NCBI RefSeq assembly: GCF_009189165.1
Contig: NZ_CP045118.1
Span: 1,860,001 to 1,924,000 of the forward strand
From: Pseudomonas sp. SCB32
GTDB lineage: Bacteria; Pseudomonadota; Gammaproteobacteria; Pseudomonadales; Pseudomonadaceae
Reading direction: 5' to 3'
Length of the DNA stretch: 64,000 nucleotides
This document shows, one piece after another, positions 57,884 to 64,000 of the stretch; position 1 is the stretch's first letter; the number at the start of each line of letters is the position of its first letter. The notes below the pieces were generated by a model, which was given only the letters and a program-made list of their open reading frames with translations, did no database searches and was not told the DNA's origin. A program made the translations under genes and the position numbers.

Positions 57884-58660
57884 GTGGTGCCCCCGGCCAA
57901 AGACGAACAGGAACTCAGCGAGCTGATCCGCGCACGCGATGTCTCGGGCTTCGACCGCTGGTCTCTGCCCAGCTTCGACCCGATCAAGCCGCTGCCCGAG
58001 CCTGAACCCGAGCCTGTGGCAGAAGAGCCACAGATCGAGGAAGTACCGGAGGAAGAGGTCAAGCCGCTGACGCTGGAGGAGCTCGAGGCGATCCGCCAGG
58101 ACGCCTACAACGAGGGCTTCTCCGCCGGCGAGAAGGACGGCTTCCACGCCGGCCAGCTGAAGGCGCGTCAGGAAGCCGACGCGGCCCTGCAGCCGCGCCT
58201 GCAGAACCTGGAAACCCTGATGGGCCAGCTGCTGGAGCCGATCGCCGAACAGGACCAGATGCTTGAAGCGGGCATGCTCAGCCTGGTGACCCATGTGGTG
58301 CGCCAGGTGGTGCAACGCGAACTGGTCACCGACTCCAGCCAGATCCGCCAGGTGCTGCGCGAGGCACTGAAGCTGTTGCCGATGGGCGCCAGCAACATCC
58401 GCATCCAGGTCAACCCGCAGGACTTCGAACTGGTGAAGGCCCTGCGCGACCGCCACGAGGAGAGCTGGAAGATCATCGAGGACGACAGCCTGCTGCCCGG
58501 CGGCTGCCGCATCGAGACCGAACACTCGCGCATCGACGCCAGCGTCGAGACGCGGCTGGCCCAGGCGGTGAAGCAGCTCTTCGAACAGCAGCGCGACCAG
58601 GCGACCCACGCGCTGGAGCCGGATCTGCAGATCGACCTGGATGTGACCGATGCGCCTTGA
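57884..58660 (+). CDS. fliH: Flagellar assembly protein FliH
   Basis: A 258-residue regulator that holds the export ATPase FliI. The N-terminal [18 protein letters not shown] block (here [20 protein letters not shown]) is usual in pseudomonads. A Pro/Glu-rich linker ([20 protein letters not shown]) follows, then the GxxxG-type helix [17 protein letters not shown] and the V-ATPase-E-like C-terminus. GTG start at 57884, directly after the fliG stop; the second GTG three bases later is an alternative. It overlaps fliI by 11 bp. Confidence 0.93.
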   Translation: MVPPAKDEQELSELIRARDVSGFDRWSLPSFDPIKPLPEPEPEPVAEEPQIEEVPEEEVKPLTLEELEAIRQDAYNEGFSAGEKDGFHAGQLKARQEADAALQPRLQNLETLMGQLLEPIAEQDQMLEAGMLSLVTHVVRQVVQRELVTDSSQIRQVLREALKLLPMGASNIRIQVNPQDFELVKALRDRHEESWKIIEDDSLLPGGCRIETEHSRIDASVETRLAQAVKQLFEQQRDQATHALEPDLQIDLDVTDAP

Positions 58661-60005
58661 GCGGGTCAGTTTCGCCCGTCGCCTGCAAGGCTACAGCGAT
58701 GCGGTGAGCCTGCCGGCGCAGCCGGTTGTTGAGGGTCGTCTGCTGCGCATGGTCGGCCTGACCCTGGAGGCCGAAGGCCTGCAGGCCTCGGTCGGCAGCC
58801 GTTGCCAGGTGATCAACGATGGCGGCTATCACCCGGTGCAGGTCGAGGCCGAGGTGATGGGCTTCTCCGGCAGCAAGATCTACTTGATGCCCGTGGGCAG
58901 CCTTGCCGGCATCGCTCCCGGCGCCCGCGTGGTGCCGCTGCCGGATTCCGGCCGCCTGCCCATGGGCATGTCCATGCTCGGTCGTGTGCTCGATGGCGTC
59001 GGCCGCGCGCTGGACGGCAAGGGTGGCATGCGTGCCGAGGACTGGGTGCCGATGGAGGGGCCAATCATCAACCCCCTGGCGCGAGATCCGATCCACGAGC
59101 CCATGGACGTCGGCATCCGTTCGATCAACTCCCTGCTTACTGTCGGCCGTGGCCAACGCCTGGGTCTGTTCGCCGGCACCGGTGTGGGCAAGTCGGTGCT
59201 GCTGGGCATGATGACCCGCTTCACCAAGGCCGACATCATCGTGGTCGGGCTGATTGGCGAGCGGGGCCGCGAGGTGAAGGAGTTCATCGAGAACATCCTT
59301 GGCGAGGAAGGACTCAAGCGTTCGGTCGTCGTCGCCTCGCCAGCGGATGATGCGCCGCTGATGCGCCTGCGCGCCGCGCAGTACTGCACCCGCATCGCCG
59401 AATACTTCCGCGACAAGGGCAAGAACGTCCTGCTGCTGATGGACTCCCTGACCCGCTACGCCCAGGCCCAGCGCGAGATCGCCCTGGCCATCGGCGAGCC
59501 GCCGGCGACCAAGGGCTATCCGCCGTCGGTGTTCGCCAAGCTGCCGCGCCTGGTGGAACGTGCCGGTAACGGCGAGAAGGGCGGCGGTTCGATCACCGCC
59601 TTCTACACCGTGCTCAGCGAGGGTGACGACCAGCAGGACCCGATCGCTGACGCGGCCCGTGGCGTGCTCGACGGTCACTTCGTGCTGTCGCGCCGACTGG
59701 CGGAGGAAGGCCATTACCCGGCCATCGACATCGAAGCCTCGATCAGCCGGGTGATGCCCCAGGTCACCAGCCCCGAACACCTGCGTGACGCGCAGCGCTT
59801 CAAGCAGCTTTGGTCGCGTTATCAGCAGAGCCGCGACCTGATCAGTGTTGGTGCCTACGTGGCCGGCGGCGATGCAGAGACGGACCTGGCGATCCAGCGC
59901 TTCCCGATCATGCGCCAGTTCCTCCGCCAGGGGCTGGACGAGAGCCAGAACCTCGACGACAGCCGCCTGCTGCTGGACGCGGTGGTCAGCGGCAAGGCCG
60001 GCTGA
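58650..60005 (+). CDS. fliI: Flagellum-specific export ATPase FliI
   Basis: A 451-residue F1-beta-like ATPase of the type III export gate. The P-loop is [13 protein letters not shown] (about 170-182), Walker [21 protein letters not shown], and the block [20 protein letters not shown] is family-specific. Oligomer of six. It begins inside the 3' end of fliH. Confidence 0.96.
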   Translation: MRLERVSFARRLQGYSDAVSLPAQPVVEGRLLRMVGLTLEAEGLQASVGSRCQVINDGGYHPVQVEAEVMGFSGSKIYLMPVGSLAGIAPGARVVPLPDSGRLPMGMSMLGRVLDGVGRALDGKGGMRAEDWVPMEGPIINPLARDPIHEPMDVGIRSINSLLTVGRGQRLGLFAGTGVGKSVLLGMMTRFTKADIIVVGLIGERGREVKEFIENILGEEGLKRSVVVASPADDAPLMRLRAAQYCTRIAEYFRDKGKNVLLLMDSLTRYAQAQREIALAIGEPPATKGYPPSVFAKLPRLVERAGNGEKGGGSITAFYTVLSEGDDQQDPIADAARGVLDGHFVLSRRLAEEGHYPAIDIEASISRVMPQVTSPEHLRDAQRFKQLWSRYQQSRDLISVGAYVAGGDAETDLAIQRFPIMRQFLRQGLDESQNLDDSRLLLDAVVSGKAG

Positions 60006-60033
60006 TGTCCGGCGCTTCCCGTAGGGGCCGGCC

Positions 60034-60477
60034 ATGAACCGCCGCGCCGAACGCCTCGCGCCGGTGGTGGACATGGCCCTCAAGGCCGAACGCGAATCCG
60101 CGCGCCAGCTCGGTCTGGTGCAGAACCAGCTGGTGCAGGCACAGCGCAAGCTCGCCGAGCTGGAGCGTTATCGCCTGGACTACCAGCAGCAATGGATTCG
60201 CAATGGTCAGCAGGGCGTCACAGGGCAATGGCTGATCAACTACCAGCGCTTCCTTTCGCAGCTGGAAACCGCCGTCGAACAGCAGAACCGCGCCGTGGAC
60301 TGGCACCAGGGCAGCGTCGACAAGGCCCGTGCCGCCTGGCAGGAGAAGTACACCCGCCTGGAAGGCCTGCGCAAGCTGGTGGAACGCTACCGCGAGGAGG
60401 CGCGCGCGGCAGCCGACAAGTACGAGCAGAAACAGCTCGACGAGTTCGCTCAGCGCCTGAGGCCTTCGCCGGACTGA
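60034..60477 (+). CDS. fliJ: Flagellar export chaperone FliJ
   Basis: A 147-residue two-helix coiled coil, the gamma-like stalk of the export ATPase. RLAPVVDMALKAERESARQL and NQLVQAQRKLAELERYRLDY form the first helix and LRKLVERYREEARAAADKYE the second. RBS AGGGGCCGG is modest. Last clear gene of the fliE operon. Confidence 0.93.
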   Translation: MNRRAERLAPVVDMALKAERESARQLGLVQNQLVQAQRKLAELERYRLDYQQQWIRNGQQGVTGQWLINYQRFLSQLETAVEQQNRAVDWHQGSVDKARAAWQEKYTRLEGLRKLVERYREEARAAADKYEQKQLDEFAQRLRPSPD

Positions 60478-60529
60478 TCGTGGGTGCGTGCTAGTCTGCA
60501 GACTGACCTTCGACCGGAATGCCTGCTCC

Positions 60530-60799
60530 ATGCCTGTCCCGCCGCCGTCCACGCCCGACTTTTCCCGCTACCTGCGCCTGTGGAACCTCACCCCGGAAGG
60601 CGAGCCCATCGTCACCCACAGCAGCCATCTGTTGCCGGTCCGCTGGCAGGGCCGTGCGGCGATGATCCAGGTCGCCTTCGAGGCGGAAGAGCAGGCCGGA
60701 TCGCGGGTGATGCGCTGGTGGGACGGCGAGGGCGCGGCGCCGGTCCATTCCCATGACGGCGACGTGATGCTGATGGAGCGAGCCTCATGCTGCGCTTGA
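60530..60799 (+). pseudogene. Truncated aminoglycoside/hydroxyurea kinase, APH(6) family (N-terminal remnant)
   Basis: The 89-residue frame begins MPVPPPSTPDFSRYLRLWNL, then TPEGEPIVTHSSHLLPVRWQ, EEQAGSRVMRWWDGEGAAPV and [14 protein letters not shown], the N-lobe of APH(6)/streptomycin 6-kinase-like proteins (usually about 270-300 residues). The similarity stops at the MERA motif, where a stop arrives within four codons and the start of the next gene overlaps by 13 bp. The catalytic loop and most of the protein are missing, so it cannot be an active kinase. An extension to 60488 is possible but not needed. Confidence 0.7.
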
Positions 60800-61440
60800 A
60801 TCGGACACTTTTCAGCGCGCACCCGCGCCTGATCGCCGCCTGCACCGGCGGCCTGCTGGTGGCGCTGGCCTGTTACCGCCTGGAGCCGATGATCCGGGTG
60901 TTGGTGGGCTGGAACTGCATGGCCTGGCTGTACGTCCTGCTGATCGCCTGGCTGGCCTGGCGCGCCGACCCGCAGGAAGTGCGGCGCCTGGCCGAGATCG
61001 AGGACGAGAACGCCGAGGCGGTACTGGTGCTGATCAGCGTCGCGGCGCTGGCCAGCCTGGTGGCGATCGTCTTCGAATTGGCCGCCGCCGGTCACGCCGA
61101 CGGTGGCGAAAAACTCTGGCGCTATGCCTTCACCGCCAGCACCGTGCTGGGCTCCTGGTTCCTCATCGGCATGGTGTTCACCATGCACTATGCGCGAATG
61201 TTCTACGCCTCCAGCGAAGGTGAACCGGTGCTGCGTTTTCCGGACGGGGAGAAGTGCCCGGATTACTGGGACTTCCTCTACTTCTCCTTCACCCTGAGCG
61301 TGGCGGTGCAGACCTCCGACGTGTCGGTCGCCTCGCGGGCCATGCGCAAGGTGGTGCTGGCCCACTCGGTGATCGGCTTCCTGTTCAACACGGCAATCCT
61401 GGGCCTGGCGATCAACCTGGGGGCGGGGTTGATCGGGTAG
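60787..61440 (+). CDS. DUF1345 membrane protein
   Basis: A 217-residue protein with five to six predicted membrane helices (for example [50 protein letters not shown]). The conserved C-terminal block [20 protein letters not shown] and [20 protein letters not shown] defines DUF1345. Function unknown. Its start overlaps the APH remnant, so a deletion appears to have fused the two loci. Confidence 0.88.
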   Translation: MLRLNRTLFSAHPRLIAACTGGLLVALACYRLEPMIRVLVGWNCMAWLYVLLIAWLAWRADPQEVRRLAEIEDENAEAVLVLISVAALASLVAIVFELAAAGHADGGEKLWRYAFTASTVLGSWFLIGMVFTMHYARMFYASSEGEPVLRFPDGEKCPDYWDFLYFSFTLSVAVQTSDVSVASRAMRKVVLAHSVIGFLFNTAILGLAINLGAGLIG

Positions 61441-61446
61441 GGCGTC

Positions 61447-62163
61447 TCAGAACAGCGGCTTCGAAGCCTTGAGCATCACCGCCGTATCGCAATAGGCGTT
61501 GTGTCCGGAATAGGCGCTGCAATCGCTGCCGGTCAGGCTGCTGCCGCTGTAGGAGAAGTTCAGGTCGATGCCCAGCCAGGGGCGGCTGAGGTTCACCGAC
61601 CAGTCGCCGAAACCGCTGACGCTGCCGCCACCGCTCAGGCTGGCCGGCGCGGCGAGGTTGTAGGTGGAGTACTTGAAGGACAGGTCGAAACCCACGTCCT
61701 GCTCCAGGCCCAGGTCGGTGAACAGCGTGGCGCTGCTGCGCCCGCCCTGGCTGCTGTAGGCCGCGCCGAGGCGGCTGCCGAATACCGAGAGGCCGCCATA
61801 CAGCGCCTGGCTGTCGAAGTCCGGCTGTTCGGGGCGGGTGTAGCGCAGGGTGCCCAGTTCGTAGCCCAGCTTGCCGCTGCCCAGCGGGTGCTTGAAGCCC
61901 GCATAGGTGTCGATCTCCAGCGGTCTTTCCTGTTCCAGGTTCGAGGTCCAGCTGCCGACGTACCAGCCAGTGGGGTGGCTGATGTCCACGCCGCCCTGGG
62001 CGCTGTTCGTCTGGCCGGGCTGAACGAGCCCCTGGGCCATGCTGCGAGTGGGGGAGTTGGCGAGTTTCAGCTCGAAGTCGCCCAGTTCGCGTTGCATCAC
62101 CTGGGCGGTTGCGACCGGCACCGTACAGACAGCGCAGGCCACGATGAGAATGGACTTGTACAT
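61447..62163 (-). CDS. Secreted Gcw_chp/TIGR02001-type beta-barrel-like protein
   Basis: A 238-residue protein with signal peptide MYKSILIVACAVCTVPVATA. The mature part is rich in alternating aromatic/polar strands (GYELGTLRYTRPEQPDFDSQ, ATLFTDLGLEQDVGFDLSFK) and ends in SKPLF with a terminal Phe, as outer-membrane barrels do. It fits the TIGR02001/Gcw_chp family of uncharacterised proteobacterial proteins. The ATG at 62163 has GGGAG upstream; an in-frame 60-residue extension is unlikely. It converges on DUF1345 with a 6-bp gap. Confidence 0.8.
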   Translation of the reverse strand: MYKSILIVACAVCTVPVATAQVMQRELGDFELKLANSPTRSMAQGLVQPGQTNSAQGGVDISHPTGWYVGSWTSNLEQERPLEIDTYAGFKHPLGSGKLGYELGTLRYTRPEQPDFDSQALYGGLSVFGSRLGAAYSSQGGRSSATLFTDLGLEQDVGFDLSFKYSTYNLAAPASLSGGGSVSGFGDWSVNLSRPWLGIDLNFSYSGSSLTGSDCSAYSGHNAYCDTAVMLKASKPLF

Positions 62164-62398
62164 GCTCCCTCTCCATTGCCGGGTGCGACCCGGCGCAGAG
62201 CTCTGGTGAGCCTCGGCCGGTATTGCGCACCGAAAAAGGGTAACGGCATTTGCCTTGCCGTGGGGGGCCGGTGGTCCATTTGGCAGAAATTCGAAGTGGC
62301 CCGGTGATGGCGTTCCAACAGCCGCCGAGGTTGCCGCTGTCATGACTTGCTGCTACATCTGAAATCTCGTGCGTGCCATCATCGATAAGGAGAATCCC

Positions 62399-62704
62399 AT
62401 GGCCATTACTTCCGTTCCCTCCGCTGACGGGCAGGAACTGACCATCGTGGTCCAGGGCCGTTTCGATTTCGGTGCGCACCAGGAATTCCGCGACGCCTAC
62501 GAGCGCGTCGATACCACGCCCAAGCGCTATGTGGTCGACCTCAAGGGCGCCACCTACCTGGACAGTTCGGCGCTGGGCATGCTGCTCCTGCTGCGCGACC
62601 ACGCCGGCGGCGAGAACGCGCAGGTCAGCCTGGAGCACTGCAACGCGGACGTGCGCAAGATTCTCGCCATCTCCAACTTCGAACAGCTGTTCAAGATCAG
62701 CTGA
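62399..62704 (+). CDS. hsbA: Anti-sigma factor antagonist HsbA (STAS domain)
   Basis: A 101-residue STAS protein. The phosphorylatable serine is Ser56 in TYLDSSALGMLLL, matching the residue known for P. aeruginosa HsbA. In its phosphorylated or free form it binds FlgM or the diguanylate cyclase HsbD and so links the HptB pathway to motility and biofilm. Shine-Dalgarno AAGGAGAA; frame start at 62369 rejected. hsbR follows after 26 bp. Confidence 0.93.
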   Translation: MAITSVPSADGQELTIVVQGRFDFGAHQEFRDAYERVDTTPKRYVVDLKGATYLDSSALGMLLLLRDHAGGENAQVSLEHCNADVRKILAISNFEQLFKIS

Positions 62705-62730
62705 CGACAGTCCTTCCTCCGAGAGCGGCC

Positions 62731-64000
62731 ATGGCGGATTTCCTCACGGTCCTGATCGCCGACGACAACGCCGCCGACCGCCTTCTGCTGTCCACCATCG
62801 TCAGCCGCCAGGGGCATCGGGTGGTCACCGCGTCCAACGGCCTGGAAGCCCTGGCGTTGTTCGCCCAGGAGCGACCGCAACTGGTGCTGATGGATGCGCT
62901 GATGCCGGTGATGGACGGCTTCGAAGCGGCGCGGCGGATTCGCCGGCAAGCCGGCGAGGAGCTGGTGCCGATCATCTTCCTCACCTCGCTGAGCGAAACC
63001 GAGGCGCTGGTGCAGAGCCTGGAGGCGGGGGGCGACGATTTCCTTTCCAAGCCCTACAACCGGGTCATCCTCGAAGCCAAGATCCGCGCCATGGGGCGCC
63101 TGCACCACCTGCAGCGGATGGTGCTGGAGCAGCGCGACCTGATCGCCCGGCACAACGAGCACCTGCTCAACGAGCAACGCGTGGCCAAGGCGGTGTTCGA
63201 CAAGGTGGCGCACTCGGGCTGCCTCAACGCGGCGAACATCCGCTACCTGCAATCGCCCTTCGCGCTGTTCAACGGTGACTTGCTGCTGGCCGCGTTCAAA
63301 CCCTCCGGCGGCATGCACGTGCTGCTCGGCGACTTCACCGGTCACGGCCTGCCGGCGGCCATCGGCGCCATGCCGCTGGCCGAGGTGTTCTATGGCATGA
63401 CCGCCAAGGGTTACCCCATGGTGGACATCCTTCGCGAGATGAACGCCAAGCTCAAGCGCATCCTGCCGGTGGGCGTGTTCTGCTGCGCGACCATGCTCAA
63501 CCTGAGCTTCCAGCGAGGCCTGGTCGAGGTGTGGAACGGCGGGTTGCCCAACGGCTACCTGCTGCGCCAGGACAAGCGCGAAGCGCTGCCGCTGGTGTCG
63601 CGCCACCTGCCGCTGGGCATCCTCGATGCGGCCTCGTTCAACGAGCATTTCGAGGTGTATGCCATGGAGGAGGGCGACCGCGTATTCCTCTTCTCCGATG
63701 GCGTGACCGAGGCGCGCAACGTCGCGGGCGAGATGTTCGGCGAGCAGCGCCTGCGCGAGGTCTACGAGAGCGAACCTGACCCGGCGCGCCTGTTCGATGG
63801 CATCCAGTCGGCGCTGGCGCGCTTCCGTGGCGAGGCGCAGGACGACGTCAGCATGCTGGAGGTCGTGCTGGTGCCGGAGCATTCGCTGCAGCGGCCGCCT
63901 CTAGCTTTTTCCGACAGTGGCCTGAGCAGCCCGCTGGACTGGTCCGCGAGCTTCGAATTCCGCGCGCCGACCCTGCGGCATTTCAACCCGCTGCCGTTCC
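62731..64000 (+). CDS. hsbR: Response regulator with PP2C phosphatase and kinase domains HsbR (partial, 3' end outside)
   Basis: Open from ATG 62731 to the window end (423 codons). The receiver domain (1-125) has VLIADDNAADRLLL, phospho-acceptor Asp55 in LVLMDALMPVMDG and lysine in FLSKPYN. A coiled linker (LHHLQRMVLEQRDLIARHNE) leads to a PP2C/SpoIIE phosphatase domain (about 150-385: LLGDFTGHGLPAAIGAMPLA, DRVFLFSDGVTEARN, DDVSML). A HATPase kinase domain is expected beyond the edge, as in the roughly 570-residue P. aeruginosa HsbR, which phosphorylates and dephosphorylates HsbA on command of HptB. Confidence 0.93.
   Translation, partial: MADFLTVLIADDNAADRLLLSTIVSRQGHRVVTASNGLEALALFAQERPQLVLMDALMPVMDGFEAARRIRRQAGEELVPIIFLTSLSETEALVQSLEAGGDDFLSKPYNRVILEAKIRAMGRLHHLQRMVLEQRDLIARHNEHLLNEQRVAKAVFDKVAHSGCLNAANIRYLQSPFALFNGDLLLAAFKPSGGMHVLLGDFTGHGLPAAIGAMPLAEVFYGMTAKGYPMVDILREMNAKLKRILPVGVFCCATMLNLSFQRGLVEVWNGGLPNGYLLRQDKREALPLVSRHLPLGILDAASFNEHFEVYAMEEGDRVFLFSDGVTEARNVAGEMFGEQRLREVYESEPDPARLFDGIQSALARFRGEAQDDVSMLEVVLVPEHSLQRPPLAFSDSGLSSPLDWSASFEFRAPTLRHFNPLPF

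Noticed and set aside
54725..58609. A 1294-codon open frame on the minus strand across fliE-fliH
   Set aside because: It is exactly opposite well-supported flagellar genes; in high-GC DNA with strong third-position bias antisense frames stay open by chance. It has low-complexity His/Gln/Arg/Ala-rich composition and no recognisable domain.

Overview
The window is high-GC chromosomal DNA from a Pseudomonas, most like the P. aeruginosa / nitroreducens / citronellolis group. This rests on gene content and order: aru/ast arginine catabolism, alaS-lysC-rsmA-tRNA, an AmrZ regulator almost identical to the one I remember from P. aeruginosa, and a polar-flagellum cluster with RpoN, FliA and FleQ/FleS/FleR logic. 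The species is inferred; no database search was possible. Gene order relative to PAO1 is from memory.

Layout. (1) 1-4439: end of the arginine succinyltransferase (AST) operon: aruG/astA C-terminus, astD, astB, a small His-rich protein, astE. (2) 4775-10745: ltaE, alaS, lysC (with a probable internal start for a beta subunit), rsmA/csrA, tRNA-Ser(GCT) and two identical tRNA-Arg(ACG). (3) 10814-15638: a small secreted protein, mgtE with a possible leader peptide and hairpin, amrZ, a lone phnN, a GNAT acetyltransferase, tRNA-Arg(CCT) and a lipoprotein. (4) 15755-22517: a LysR regulator and an ABC transporter plus FAD oxidoreductase of the 2-aminoethylphosphonate type. (5) 22677-28028: CorA/ZntB-type transporter, PPK2, glutamine-synthetase-like gamma-glutamylpolyamine synthetase, MFS transporter. 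(6) 28086-60477: a nearly continuous flagellar and chemotaxis region: flgZ-flgN-flgM-flgA on minus; cheV-cheR, flgBCDE, flgFGHIJKL, fliC, flaG, fliDST, fleQ, fleSR, fliEFGHIJ on plus. (7) 60530-64000: truncated APH(6)-type kinase remnant, a DUF1345 membrane protein, a Gcw_chp-type secreted protein, hsbA, and the first 423 codons of hsbR.

How it works together. The flagellar genes show a readable promoter code. RpoN (sigma-54) -24/-12 boxes precede flgA, flgB, flgF, fliD, fleS and fliE. FliA (sigma-28) boxes precede flgM, fliC and fliS, and one lies inside flgA pointing at cheV. Clusters of GCGGCAA/TTGCCGC stand upstream of flgB, flgF and fliD, the promoters expected to need FleR, and are candidate FleR enhancers.

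Intergenic DNA is rich in small palindromic repeats: REP/BIME elements with a GTAGGAGCG core and ATAACGC-type palindromes. It also holds three copies of a larger structured element (near 16.7, 32.7 and 33.2 kb) whose main hairpin keeps its loop while its stem covaries. I saw no prophage, insertion sequence or CRISPR array.
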